Counted from the first letter of the stretch, positions 1 through 8,383 are shown. The stretch is 64,000 bases of DNA from Lewinella sp. 4G2 (GCF_001625015.1 NZ_LVWJ02000019.1:124001-188000); one strand, 5' to 3'. The notes: a model not told the origin generated them from the letters alone. Numbers and translations: made by a program.

Positions 1-469
1 CCACATTAGCGATGAGGTTACCGCTAGAAATACCCAAACTCCGGCAGGTCTCGTAGATGATCTTTTTGACGGTATCCGCCAGGAAAATACCTAGCACCAG
101 GACGAGCAGCGCCGTCACCCCGTTCGGGATGTAGGCAATCAGGTCCTTCAAAAGATCCGAAATGATCTTCAGACCCATCGCTTCCACGGCGGCCATGATG
201 AAAATGATCAGGATGAAATAGTACGCGGCGGAAGAAATGGCGGCGGAGGGCACCAGATTGAAATTGGAGGACTGCAACAACTCAATGTCCATCAACTTAT
301 CCGCCAGCTTATCGATGCCCACGGCTTCCAACAGGCGCTTGAGAATATTACGTACTAGTTTGGCCAGCAGGTAGCCGACGAGGATGATCACGAAGGCCTT
401 TAACAGGGCGGGGATGACCTCAAAAAGGAGGTTAAGCTGTGCTTGTAAGGCTTCTAAAATAGCTTCCAT
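1..469 (-). CDS. Mechanosensitive-channel-like membrane protein (partial, C-terminus outside window)
   Basis: An open frame starts at an ATG at 469 and runs leftwards off the window edge without a stop, giving about 156 residues. The N-terminal part has an amphipathic start, a hydrophobic helix around residues 20-40 (LLKAFVIILVGYLLAKLV), a positively charged stretch, then further hydrophobic segments around 80-100 and 115-135. This helix pattern, with the LVGYLLAKL type sequence, is what is seen in the conserved TM-helix/MscS-related small-conductance channel family. It is the last visible gene of a minus-strand group after the sigma factor and a small unknown protein; only 9 bases separate it from the preceding gene, so co-transcription is likely. 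The family call rests on the N-terminal half only; the MscS pore domain, if any, is outside the window. Confidence 0.6.
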   Translation of the reverse strand, partial: MEAILEALQAQLNLLFEVIPALLKAFVIILVGYLLAKLVRNILKRLLEAVGIDKLADKLMDIELLQSSNFNLVPSAAISSAAYYFILIIFIMAAVEAMGLKIISDLLKDLIAYIPNGVTALLVLVLGIFLADTVKKIIYETCRSLGISSGNLIANV

Positions 470-478
470 GGGTGGTCC

Positions 479-769
479 TTAGCGGATGATCTCGTCCCGG
501 TCTTCGGGGCCGGGCAGGCGTTTGGTGGCGGAGTCGTTAGCGGAGGGGTCCTCACCAATGGTGGGGTAATCCTCCTGCCCTTCGATGGCTTCGCCGCCGG
601 CCATTACGGTAAGTGTGTCCGCTAATTTAGGGAAGAAAAGTTCCAGGACGTTACCGATGAACTCCTGCCGGCGCAAGCGCTGCTCCACCTTGGCGCGGAC
701 GCCATCCTGGCGGTGCGCTACGAACTCGGCCATCTCCAGCTCCCGCAGTTGTAAAAAACTGTTGTTCAT
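479..769 (-). CDS. Small hypothetical protein between sigma factor and channel gene
   Basis: A 96-residue acidic, soluble protein that I do not recognise. The N-terminal half (residues 1-50) is predicted helical and rich in Arg, Glu and Gln; a short hydrophobic piece around residues 38-56 is too weak for a membrane segment; the C-terminal 30 residues are low-complexity and polar. It starts 9 bases after the stop of the sigma factor and ends 9 bases before the channel gene, so the three genes look like one transcript. Position directly behind an ECF sigma factor is where anti-sigma proteins are usually found, but there is no zinc-binding ZAS motif and no transmembrane helix, so that role is not supported by the sequence. 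Confidence 0.6.
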   Translation of the reverse strand: MNNSFLQLRELEMAEFVAHRQDGVRAKVEQRLRRQEFIGNVLELFFPKLADTLTVMAGGEAIEGQEDYPTIGEDPSANDSATKRLPGPEDRDEIIR

Positions 770-778
770 GCGTTCGTT

Positions 779-1375
779 CTAAAGTGTTGAAGAGGTAAAA
801 AGCTCTCCGTGGATTTTTTTCGCCTTCTCTTTGGCGCGTTTCAGTTGCATTTTAACGGCGGAGTCGTTCTTTCCGAGCATCTCGGCGATCTCGCGAATCT
901 TGACGCCGTCCTTGTATTTCAGCAGCAAGAGCGTACGGTCGGCGTCACTCAGCTTGGCCAGTACTTTGCGCAGTTCGTTCACCTGCAAAGTGGCCAGTTC
1001 ACCGGGGTCTTCCTCGTCGGCGGCGTGGTCCGGTGGGTTTTCGATCTCGTCCGCGAACAGGGCCCGGCTGCGCTTTTCCTTCCGGATCTTATCGATGCAG
1101 AAGTTATAGGTCACCGAATACACCCAGGTCGAGAACTTCGCCTTCCCCTCAAATTTGCCGAGGTTCAGGAACACCTTCGTAAAGATCTCCTGGGTGGCAT
1201 CCTCTGCCTGTTCCTGGTCGCGCAACATCGTCAGCGCCTTGCTGTAGATCTTGGAGGCATACCGGTCGTGCAGTAAGCGAAAGCAAGTAGCGTGTCGCTT
1301 GGCCCGGTAGGCTACGATGATGTCCAGGTCCTCCATTTCGGAAGTACACCCATTGCTGTAGGCACTAGCAGCCAT
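779..1375 (-). CDS. ECF-type RNA polymerase sigma factor
   Basis: A 198-residue sigma-70 family protein with region 2 at about residues 25-95 (ALTMLRDQEQAEDATQEIF, then FSTWVYSVTYNFCIDKIRK) and region 4 at about 130-185 (LSDADRTLLLLKYKDGVKIREIAEMLGKN, a helix-turn-helix for the -35 element). Regions 1 and 3 are absent, as in group 4 (ECF) sigma factors, and the length is typical. It directs RNA polymerase to a small regulon, often an envelope or transport response. ATG at 1375 gives the longest form; ATG at 1336 (MEDLDI) would remove 13 poorly conserved residues and is equally possible. No recognisable anti-sigma gene follows; a small unknown protein and a channel-like membrane protein do. 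Confidence 0.92.
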   Translation of the reverse strand: MAASAYSNGCTSEMEDLDIIVAYRAKRHATCFRLLHDRYASKIYSKALTMLRDQEQAEDATQEIFTKVFLNLGKFEGKAKFSTWVYSVTYNFCIDKIRKEKRSRALFADEIENPPDHAADEEDPGELATLQVNELRKVLAKLSDADRTLLLLKYKDGVKIREIAEMLGKNDSAVKMQLKRAKEKAKKIHGELFTSSTL

Positions 1376-1514
1376 TGAGAGAAGGTTTCGATATCCACCC
1401 GATTGCGTTGGATACCTTATGGAGACGTTAAGAAATTGTTTGCGTCACAAGATAGGGTACGTATTTGGGAAATTGCCCTATGGAATTGACCAGCCTCCTT
1501 GGTACTTCTTAAAA

Positions 1515-1558
1515 CCCGGACGCTTGGAGACCTTCCTGCGTCAGGCGCTCCAAGATCC
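1515..1558. repeat. REP-like half-unit, TTGGAG type, single copy
   Basis: A 44-base imperfect hairpin beginning CCCGGACGCTTGGAGA and closing with GCGCTCCAAGATCC. The arms CTTGGAG and CTCCAAG pair around a short centre. It is the same kind of half-unit found in pairs at 27.2 kb and 45.3 kb, here alone and diverged. Confidence 0.75.
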
Positions 1559-1624
1559 TAGCAATCTCGGTAGTTAATTAGTTTCCGGCGCCTAAAATCT
1601 GTAATCGAACGTCTAAAGTCCTTT

Positions 1625-1775
1625 TAACCCGGACGCTCGCAGGACCTCCTGCGTCGGACGCTACGAGGACCTAAATATTTTATTAGTTGATTAAGCCGTC
1701 ACCTTCCTTTCAGGACCTCGTAGCGTGGTCAATTCGCGCGCAGCAAGAATAGAGCTCCTGCGAGCGTCCGGCCCT
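1625..1775. repeat. Paired inverted hairpin repeat, CTCGCAG type, copy 1
   Basis: A roughly 150-base element whose two ends are exact inverted copies: GGACGCTCGCAGGA at the left and TCCTGCGAGCGTCC at the right. Inside, CGCTACGAGGACCT and AGGACCTCGTAGCG form a second perfect inverted pair. The whole unit can fold as a cruciform with an outer and an inner 14-base stem. The next copy follows about 20 bases later. Confidence 0.88.
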
Positions 1776-1794
1776 CTACCCATTTAATGTCCTT

Positions 1795-1946
1795 TCAACC
1801 CGGACGCTCGCAGGACCTCCTTCGTCGGACGCTACGAGGACCTATAGATTTTAGTAGTTGATTAAGCCGTCACGTCCCATTAAGGACCTCGTAGCGTGGT
1901 CAATTCGCGCGCAGCAAGAATTGAGCTCCTGCGAGCGTCCGGCCCT
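1795..1946. repeat. Paired inverted hairpin repeat, CTCGCAG type, copy 2
   Basis: Second copy of the element at 1625-1775, in the same orientation and with only scattered base differences (for example CCTTCG for CCTGCG in the left half and changes in the AT-rich centre). Both 14-base inverted pairs are intact, which suggests the stems are maintained while the centre drifts. Confidence 0.88.
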
Positions 1947-1987
1947 CACCGGCCACCGTCTAAAATCCAAAATCCAACCTCTAAAAT

Positions 1988-2881
1988 CTATTCAACCACC
2001 CGCGAAATCCGCGCAACCTCCCCCACATTGAAGAAGCCCAAAATCGGCTCCTGCGTATCCGCATCGAATACGTTGCCCGGAGAGTTCGCTACCGGCAAAT
2101 CGAAGAGGCCACTTTGGCCATTGTTGATCTGCTCCTGCACGATACGGAGGTAGAGGTAAGCTTCCGGGCTGAGGCCGATGATCTCCACCGCCACCGTTTC
2201 GCCGGGTTCGAGTGGGATTGGCCCGCCGTTGTCGTCCGTTTTATTGATGGAGAAACGGATCGGGAAGATGAAGGCCACGCCATCGGTGTTCGTGCCGGGG
2301 CTGAAGGTCGCGTCAAAGGCTATATTCAGTTCGGCGGTACGCAGCAACAGGGTGTCGTTGATCGTGCTGCGGATGAAGTAGGCATCACCCTGCCCTACTT
2401 GGTCGCGGGCGTAGATTTGGGCGTACAGGCCTTCGTCCAGGCCCAGCGATTCTTCCTCGAACTGGAAGGAGAGGGAGTCAATGATGGCCGTCCGGTTGAT
2501 CTGTGAGATGGCAGCATACTGCTGCTCGCCCCGTTGTACGCCAAGACCCATTACCTGGCCAACTTCGCCCAGGGTTTGCCCGGGTTCGGGCGTCCAGACG
2601 TAGCGGCCGGAATCCTGGTATTCAAAGACAAAGATTTCGCCTGTCGGGACGGAGTCCACAATTTCGGAGACGACGACCACCGCGTCCTCCACGTAAGTTG
2701 GCAGGCGGTTATCGTAAAAATCCTGGCTCTCGCTGAGGATGATCGTTTGGGGTTCCGACTCGGTATTCAGCCAGGCTTCTACCACCAGTTCGGCGTTTTC
2801 GAAGCGGCTGTCCAATTCCACCGGGTCCGTGCAGGAGGCCAGTACGCAGAGGAGGGAGAAGAATACTACCAGGTTTTTCAT
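1988..2881 (-). CDS. DUF4249 family lipoprotein
   Basis: A 297-residue exported lipoprotein: the N-terminus MKNLVVFFSLLCVLASC is a lipoprotein signal with the lipobox cysteine at 17. The mature part starts with VELDSRFENAELVVEAWL, the typical opening of DUF4249, followed by beta-rich sequence and the Pro-Gly-Glu segments near the C-terminus usual in the family. DUF4249 proteins are found in Bacteroidota next to TonB-dependent receptors, where they probably act as an outer-membrane surface partner of the transporter; substrate unknown. Here the receptor gene lies directly upstream (stop at 3018) and the gap of 136 bases contains a large inverted repeat that may adjust the expression ratio of the two genes. 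Confidence 0.88.
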   Translation of the reverse strand: MKNLVVFFSLLCVLASCTDPVELDSRFENAELVVEAWLNTESEPQTIILSESQDFYDNRLPTYVEDAVVVVSEIVDSVPTGEIFVFEYQDSGRYVWTPEPGQTLGEVGQVMGLGVQRGEQQYAAISQINRTAIIDSLSFQFEEESLGLDEGLYAQIYARDQVGQGDAYFIRSTINDTLLLRTAELNIAFDATFSPGTNTDGVAFIFPIRFSINKTDDNGGPIPLEPGETVAVEIIGLSPEAYLYLRIVQEQINNGQSGLFDLPVANSPGNVFDADTQEPILGFFNVGEVARISRVVE

Positions 2882-2936
2882 ACGTAGTAATTAGGTTGGT
2901 TCAGGGTTTGGTCCCCAGTGAATGCGAGATCAATTG

Positions 2937-2953
2937 GGCGCTGACGCAGGTGC
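2937..2953 (-). repeat. 17-base dispersed motif, T variant
   Basis: Exact GGCGCTGACGCAGGTGC on the plus strand (GCACCTGCGTCAGCGCC on the minus). Intergenic, and an inverted partner of the copy at 2994-3010. Confidence 0.9.
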
Positions 2954-2993
2954 GAAGCAAGTAGGTCAGGGTATACCCCATCCCCATTACCCG

Positions 2994-3010
2994 GCACCCG
3001 CGGCAGCGCC
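2994..3010 (+). repeat. 17-base dispersed motif, one mismatch
   Basis: GCACCCGCGGCAGCGCC, one change from the G-variant consensus. Intergenic, 40 bases from the opposite-facing copy at 2937-2953; the two can pair over about 15 of 17 positions. Confidence 0.88.
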
Positions 3011-3017
3011 AAAAACC

Positions 3018-5405
3018 TTACTTGAATTTGAAATTGTAACTGACGGATGGGATGAAGTTGCCAACGACGCTCAGCTTGACGCTTTCCGTAGAGATCGGCT
3101 GGCCGAGGATGGGCCGGATATCCGCGTCCTGCCGCCCGGAAACAGTGATCGGGTTGCGGCGGGAATAAAGGTTGTAAACCCCGAAGACCCACTGTCCTTG
3201 CCACCGCTTGTCCGCCTTCTCCTTCTTGGGGTCGAGCGTGAAACTGATGTCCAGCCGGTGGTAATCGGGGATGCGGAAGTTATTGCGGCCCGCCCCCTCG
3301 TTGTTGGGCACGAAATACCCCAATTGGTAGTACCCGGAGCTGGCGAGCGTGACCGGCGTGCCGGTGATGTAGGCGAACGTGGAACTGAAGGTCCACCGAT
3401 CGTTGATCTCGTAAAAACCAGTGACGTTTAAATTATGGGTCTGGTCGAACCGGCTCGGGTACCAATCGTCGTCGTTGATGCCTTCGGTGAGCAATTCGGT
3501 GCGCGCAAGCGTGTAGTTGATCCAGCCGTTGAAACGGCCCTTGACTTTTTTGACCTGCAACTCGAGGCCGTAAGCCCGCCCCTTGCCGGGCAGGATCTGC
3601 CCCTCCACGAGTTCGTTGAGGACAAGGTCGGCTCCGTCGACGTAATCGATGAGGTTGGAGAAGTCCTTATAGTAGGTCTCCGCGCTGGCTTCGTAGGTAT
3701 TGTTTTTGAAGTTGCGGAAGTAGCCGATGGCGTACTGGTCCGCCAGCTGCGGATCGATATTGTTCGTGCTTGGCGTCCAAATGTCGAGGGGGACGGAGGC
3801 CGTCGTATTACTCAGCAGGTGGATGTACTGGGCCGTCCGCTGGTAACTGGCCTTGAGGGAGCTGGACGTATTGAGCTGGTACTGGATCGAAGCCCGGGGT
3901 TCCAGATTGTACCAATCCTTGATCGTCTCCCCCCGGTCGGTAGACGTCGCGTTGGTGAGGGGCCGGGCGATCCCCTGCCGCGGTGCTTCCCCGAATTCGT
4001 AGACGTTGCGCCCACCGAGGTAGGCGAAGTAGCTGAGGCGGAGACCGTAGTTGAGCTTGACGCGCCCCTTGAAAATACTCTGCTCGTTCTCGATGAAGGC
4101 CGCCGACTCGATGGCCCACTGGTTGGCAATGGAAATATCAATCTCGTCACCGTCACTTACCGCAATGGCGTTGGCCGGCTCAAACCGGTAGTAGATCCCC
4201 TGCCCCCCGAAACGAATGACGTTGTCCGGATTGATGAAGTAGCTGAACTCTGGCTTGGCACTGAAGTTGACGATGCTCGCGTCCCAGTCAAAGGCATCTT
4301 GCTCCGGGTCGTCCCCGAAGTTGATGGCGTAGTCGTAATCGGAGTAGTAAAAGGTCAGGTTGCTGAAGAGCTTGTCCGAAAAGAGGTGATTCCACCGCAG
4401 CGTCGTCGTGGTATTTCCCCAGCTGAAGCCGGCCTGGTCACCGGGCGCAAATACGTCGCGGCCGAGGTAGGCGGAGAGAAAGATCTGGTCGCGGTCACTG
4501 AATTTGTAGTTGGTCTTCAATGTGAGGTCGTAAAAGTTGAGGGTCGTCCCCTCCAGGTCATCGCCCAGGAAGGGAGCGGCCAGCACGTCGATGTAGGACC
4601 GCCGCCCCGCTAACAGAAAGGAAGACTTGTCTTTAACGATCGGCGCCTCCACCGAAAGGCGGCTGAAGATGGTACCGATGCCCCCGTCCATTTGAAATTG
4701 CTTCGAGTTACCCTCCTTCATCCGTACGTCGAGGATACTCGAGAGGCGGCCACCGTAGCGGGCCGGAATTCCCCCCTTGTACAGTTTGACGCCCTTCACG
4801 GCATCGGGATTGAAGACCGAGAAGAAACCGAAGAGGTGGCTGGAGTTGAAGACCGGTGCCTCGTCCAGGATGACCAGGTTCTGGTCAATGGAACCACCCC
4901 GGACGTTAAAGCCGGCGGCGCCCTCCCCTACCGTACTCACGCCGGGTAGCAGTTGGATGCTGCGCAGCACGTCCACTTCCCCAAGTAGCGCTGGCAAGCG
5001 TTCGATCTGCCCGATGTTGAGTTGTTCTACGGACATCTGCACGTCGGCTACATTAGCATCTTCCTCTTCGGCGGTGACGACGATCTCCACCAGGTCGGTG
5101 CCGGATTCGGCGAGTTCGAAGTCGGCGGTAAAGTTGCCGATGAACTCAGCTTCCCTAGCCTGGTCTTCGTAACCCAGGTAGCCGGCCACGATGGTGTAGG
5201 TGCCGGGGTCGACGGTCAGGGAGTAGAAGCCGTATTCGTTGGTGGTCGTCCCCTTGGTGGTGCCCTTCAGGTAGATGGTGGCCCCGATCAGGGTTTCGCC
5301 GTTGCTGGCGTCGGTGACGGTGCCCTTCACGGTCACTTTTTCCTGGGCGGCCAGGCCGGTGGCGAGGGCAAGACTCAGGACAAGCGTGAGTAGTTGTTTA
5401 ATCAT
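3018..5405 (-). CDS. TonB-dependent outer-membrane receptor with carboxypeptidase-like domain
   Basis: A 795-residue outer-membrane transporter. ATG at 5405 is chosen because MIKQLLTLVLSLALATGLAAQ is a clean signal peptide; the open frame extends 12 residues further upstream without one. Residues about 25-105 form the CarboxypepD_reg-like beta domain (VKGTVTDASNGETLIGATI), about 125-240 the TonB plug (MSVEQLNIGQIERLPALLGEVDVL, then GGSIDQNLVILDEAPVF), and the rest a beta-barrel ending in an aromatic-rich strand, SYNFKFK. It is smaller than SusC proteins and lacks a SusD partner; instead a DUF4249 lipoprotein follows. That pairing is common in Bacteroidota and its substrate is not established. 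The divergent upstream region to the E1 gene is about 200 bases. Confidence 0.93.
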   Translation of the reverse strand: MIKQLLTLVLSLALATGLAAQEKVTVKGTVTDASNGETLIGATIYLKGTTKGTTTNEYGFYSLTVDPGTYTIVAGYLGYEDQAREAEFIGNFTADFELAESGTDLVEIVVTAEEEDANVADVQMSVEQLNIGQIERLPALLGEVDVLRSIQLLPGVSTVGEGAAGFNVRGGSIDQNLVILDEAPVFNSSHLFGFFSVFNPDAVKGVKLYKGGIPARYGGRLSSILDVRMKEGNSKQFQMDGGIGTIFSRLSVEAPIVKDKSSFLLAGRRSYIDVLAAPFLGDDLEGTTLNFYDLTLKTNYKFSDRDQIFLSAYLGRDVFAPGDQAGFSWGNTTTTLRWNHLFSDKLFSNLTFYYSDYDYAINFGDDPEQDAFDWDASIVNFSAKPEFSYFINPDNVIRFGGQGIYYRFEPANAIAVSDGDEIDISIANQWAIESAAFIENEQSIFKGRVKLNYGLRLSYFAYLGGRNVYEFGEAPRQGIARPLTNATSTDRGETIKDWYNLEPRASIQYQLNTSSSLKASYQRTAQYIHLLSNTTASVPLDIWTPSTNNIDPQLADQYAIGYFRNFKNNTYEASAETYYKDFSNLIDYVDGADLVLNELVEGQILPGKGRAYGLELQVKKVKGRFNGWINYTLARTELLTEGINDDDWYPSRFDQTHNLNVTGFYEINDRWTFSSTFAYITGTPVTLASSGYYQLGYFVPNNEGAGRNNFRIPDYHRLDISFTLDPKKEKADKRWQGQWVFGVYNLYSRRNPITVSGRQDADIRPILGQPISTESVKLSVVGNFIPSVSYNFKFK

Positions 5406-5612
5406 CAGGTGGGTGTTTGGGAGTACTGAGTGCCGGGCCAAGCCGGCCGGTTGTATTCACCCCACCTAATGCGTGAACCACCAAAAGGATTTTACTACAC
5501 CGTTAAACTTGCAAATAAATGATGGACGCCACTTTCGTGCTACCTTGCCGACGTTTTAGTGCCGGGATTAATTAGTCAATTTTACCTGCCGCCAGCCCAA
5601 CCACCACTGACC

Positions 5613-7607
5613 ATGACCACCACGCTTCCTTCCCTCGAATTTGATCAGTTCACTTACTCCGACGCAGACTTACTCCGTTTCTACGAGGCCCTCCTCCGCC
5701 CCCGGCTGATCGAGGAAAAGATGCTGAAGCAACTCCGCCAGGGGGTGATCTCCAAGTGGTTCTCCGGTATCGGCCAGGAAGCCATTAGTGTCGGTTGTGC
5801 GCTAGCGCTGGTGCGGAGCGAATGGATGTTCACCATGCACCGTAATCTGGGGGTGTTCACGACGCGGGAGGTACCCCTCCCCCAACTTTTTGCCCAGTGG
5901 CAGGGGAAGCCGGGTGGGTTCACGAAGGGCCGTGACCGGAGTTTCCACTTCGGCTCACCGGAGCACCACATTGTGGGGATGATCTCCCACCTCGGGCCCC
6001 AATTGGCCCTGGCCGCCGGGGTAGCCCTCCGCCACAAACTGATGGGCGAGCAAAAGGTCAGCCTCGCCTTCACGGGAGATGGTGGAACGAGTGAGGGAGA
6101 CTTCCACGAAGCCCTCAACATTGCCGCCGTGTGGCAACTCCCCGTCATCTTCGTGATCGAAAATAATGGGTACGGACTTTCCACACCCGTCCGGGAACAA
6201 TACGCCTGCGCTAACCTGGCGGACCGAGGTGTGGGCTACGGCATGCGCTCGGTTACCATTGATGGAAACAACATCCTGGAAGTCCACGACACCATCGCCA
6301 AATTGGCCACCGAACTACGTACTAATCCGGAACCCGTCCTGGTCGAGTGCCAGACCTTCCGCGTACGGGGCCACGAAGAAGCATCGGGGGTGAAGTACGT
6401 CCCCAAAGAACAGATCGAAGCCTGGACGGAACGGGACCCCGTCGAACGTTTCGCCGATCATCTGCTGGAAAGAAATATCCTGACGAAGGCGGACCAACAG
6501 GCAATGGCGAAGCGCATCAAGGCGGAGATCACCGCCGGGCTTAAGGCCGCCGATGCACTTCCCGCCGCAACGGGTGATCCCGAGCGGGAGGTGGCCGATC
6601 TTTTCCATCCTTACTCGGCACCTGCGCCAGCGCCCGCTGTAGAGACCAGCACAATGCGCTTTATCGACGCGATTTCGGACGGACTCCGCCAGTCCATGCG
6701 CCGGCACGACGACCTTGTTCTGATGGGCCAGGATATCGCCGACTACGGTGGCGTCTTCAAGATCACGGACGGCTTCATGGATGAGTTTGGTGCCGGCCGC
6801 GTCCGCAACACGCCGCTCTGTGAAAGTGGGGTGATCGGTGTCGGACTGGGCCTCAGCATCGCCGGTGGCAAGGCGATGGTGGAAATGCAATTTGGTGATT
6901 TCGTGACCTGCGGCTTCAATCAGATCGTCAATAACCTGGCCAAACTTCACTACCGGTGGGGGCAACGCGCGGACGTCACCGTTCGCCTCCCCGTTGGTGG
7001 CGGCGTTGGCGCCGGGCCCTACCACAGCCAGACGATGGAAGCCTGGTTCACGGCCGTCCCCGGATTGAAAATTGCCTACCCCAGCTCCCCTGCAGACGCG
7101 AAGGGAATGCTGATGAGCGCTCTGAATGACCCTAACCCCGTCCTCTTCTTTGAACATAAGGCCCTATACCGATCGCTTTCGGAGGAAGTGCCAGCGGGTG
7201 ACCACTTCGTACCGATTGGGAAAGCACGCACCATCCGGGAAGGCACCGCGGCTAGCATCATTACGTACGGGATGGGCGTCCACTGGGCACTGAAGGCCGT
7301 AGAAAAGGCTGACCTGGACGTAGAAATCCTGGACCTCCGTAGCCTCGCGCCGCTGGACTACGATAGTATTCGGGCGTCCGTCAGCAAAACGAGTCGTGCC
7401 CTGATCCTGCACGAGGCCAACCTGACCGGCGGCTTCGGTGGGGAACTGGCAGCGTGGATTGGTGAGCACTGTTTCGAGCAGCTGGATGCTCCGGTGACGC
7501 GCCTTGCGGCCATGGATACGCCGGTTCCATTTGCTGCCGCACTGGAGGCTGACTATTTGCCGGAAGGGCGCTTGGAGCAGTCGTTGGAGAGATTGCTGGC
7601 TTACTAG
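5613..7607 (+). CDS. Fused E1 alpha/beta subunit of a 2-oxoacid dehydrogenase complex
   Basis: A 665-residue thiamine-diphosphate enzyme in which the usually separate alpha and beta chains are joined. The alpha half (to about residue 330) carries the ThDP motif GDGGTSEGDFHEALNIA ending in IENN, near residues 155-185; the beta half starts near 350 (MRFIDAISDGLRQSMRRHDD, then GQDIADYGG) and contains the transketolase pyrimidine-binding and C-terminal domains. It should decarboxylate branched-chain 2-oxoacids or pyruvate and acylate the E2 lipoyl domain; which substrate cannot be told from the sequence. E2 and E3 are not adjacent. ATG at 5613 fits the conserved start; 18 upstream in-frame residues lack conservation. 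The inter-subunit linker (SAPAPAPAVE) is encoded by a copy of the 17-base motif. Confidence 0.92.
   Translation: MTTTLPSLEFDQFTYSDADLLRFYEALLRPRLIEEKMLKQLRQGVISKWFSGIGQEAISVGCALALVRSEWMFTMHRNLGVFTTREVPLPQLFAQWQGKPGGFTKGRDRSFHFGSPEHHIVGMISHLGPQLALAAGVALRHKLMGEQKVSLAFTGDGGTSEGDFHEALNIAAVWQLPVIFVIENNGYGLSTPVREQYACANLADRGVGYGMRSVTIDGNNILEVHDTIAKLATELRTNPEPVLVECQTFRVRGHEEASGVKYVPKEQIEAWTERDPVERFADHLLERNILTKADQQAMAKRIKAEITAGLKAADALPAATGDPEREVADLFHPYSAPAPAPAVETSTMRFIDAISDGLRQSMRRHDDLVLMGQDIADYGGVFKITDGFMDEFGAGRVRNTPLCESGVIGVGLGLSIAGGKAMVEMQFGDFVTCGFNQIVNNLAKLHYRWGQRADVTVRLPVGGGVGAGPYHSQTMEAWFTAVPGLKIAYPSSPADAKGMLMSALNDPNPVLFFEHKALYRSLSEEVPAGDHFVPIGKARTIREGTAASIITYGMGVHWALKAVEKADLDVEILDLRSLAPLDYDSIRASVSKTSRALILHEANLTGGFGGELAAWIGEHCFEQLDAPVTRLAAMDTPVPFAAALEADYLPEGRLEQSLERLLAY
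6618..6634 (+). repeat. 17-base dispersed motif, C variant (in coding region)
   Basis: GCACCTGCGCCAGCGCC, inside the linker joining the alpha and beta halves of the E1 protein, read as Ala-Pro-Ala-Pro-Ala-Pro. Might be a chance Ala/Pro linker, but it keeps 16 of 17 bases. Confidence 0.7.
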
Positions 7608-7954
7608 GTTTAGTACTTTTTTCGACAAGAGGTTAAAGGCGATAAGGAGGATTAAGAGGAAGAGATAGGGTTCTTTTGATTTTACGTGTTCTTTGTGCTT
7701 TTGTGTCCGGCCCGCCCCAGGCGACGTGCTAGTGATTTAGCGCGAGATTTTATTTCGCAAAGAAGTATAAGGCGGAAGAGAGGTTTAAGAAGAAAGCCGG
7801 TTGCTGCGGCTTTACTGCGGATTCTGTGCTTCTGTATCAAAACCGCCACTGGCGACATAACATTTTCGTGCTGTAATCTCCTTTCGCTTTCTTCATCCCT
7901 TCCTGCCAACGAAGCTCTCCAGCGATTACCTTTGCGGCACCAACTAAAACGTAT
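7608..7954. other. Intergenic region with degenerate sequence and a promoter
   Basis: 347 bases between the E1 gene and the DUF5606 gene. It holds GT/T-rich, low-information sequence (around 7680-7700) and a purine-rich stretch at 7640-7670, then a Bacteroidota -7 element at 7926-7935. No credible gene on either strand; the two open frames here show no protein-like composition. Confidence 0.6.
7926..7935 (+). promoter_or_regulatory. Bacteroidota-type -7 promoter element
   Basis: TTACCTTTGC, matching the TAnnTTTG -7 box, 19 bases before the ATG of the DUF5606 gene. No convincing TTTG -33 box at the right distance. Confidence 0.6.
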
Positions 7955-8356
7955 ATGAAACTCAGTCAAATCATTGCCATTACCGGGTTGCCCGGGCTTT
8001 ACTCCGTCATCACCGAACGGAAGGGTGGCTTTATCGTGGAATCCCTGGCCGACGGGAAGCGCCGCTTCGCCCCCCACCGCAAGCACCAATTCGCGCCCCT
8101 GGAAAGCATGGCCATGTTTACCGACGACGGTGAGGCAGAACCACTAGATAAGCTCTTCAAGCGCATGAACGAGCAGGCGGAAGACAACCCCGCGCCCAAG
8201 CCAAAGTCGAGCAAAAACGTCCTCTTCGAATACATCGCGGACATCCTGCCCAACTACGACCCCGAGCAGGTGCACGCCAGCGACATCACCCGCCTGCTGA
8301 AGTGGTACCACTTTATGGTGGCCAACGATCTTTTCGGCGGAGACGAAGAGGAATAA
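7955..8356 (+). CDS. DUF5606 domain protein
   Basis: A 133-residue acidic cytoplasmic protein, recognised by its opening MKLSQIIAITGLPGLYSVI and the later block VLFEYIADILPNYDPEQVH, both typical of DUF5606, a family confined to Bacteroidota. Residues 1-65 look like a small beta-rich domain (GLYSVITERKGGFIVESLADGKR), followed by a charged linker at 70-90 and a helical C-terminus ending in an acidic tail. The molecular role of the family is unknown. It has its own promoter element at 7926 and a strong terminator behind it, so it is a single-gene unit, convergent with the OmpA-family gene. Confidence 0.88.
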   Translation: MKLSQIIAITGLPGLYSVITERKGGFIVESLADGKRRFAPHRKHQFAPLESMAMFTDDGEAEPLDKLFKRMNEQAEDNPAPKPKSSKNVLFEYIADILPNYDPEQVHASDITRLLKWYHFMVANDLFGGDEEE

Positions 8357-8383
8357 ATCTTCCAGACAACCTTTAAATCTAGA

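Larger units (their letters stand above)
1376..1987. other. Repeat-filled intergenic region
   Basis: 612 bases without a gene between the sigma factor start and the DUF4249 stop. It is occupied mainly by paired inverted repeats (listed separately) and short AT-rich words of the TCTAAAATCCAAAATC type near 1595-1625 and 1965-1990. The short open frame at 1896-2153 runs through the repeat into the antisense of the DUF4249 gene and is not considered real. Confidence 0.8.

Noticed and set aside
3435-4613. 392-residue plus-strand open frame opposite the TonB receptor
   Set aside because: Shadow of a conserved coding region; no start signal or family resemblance.
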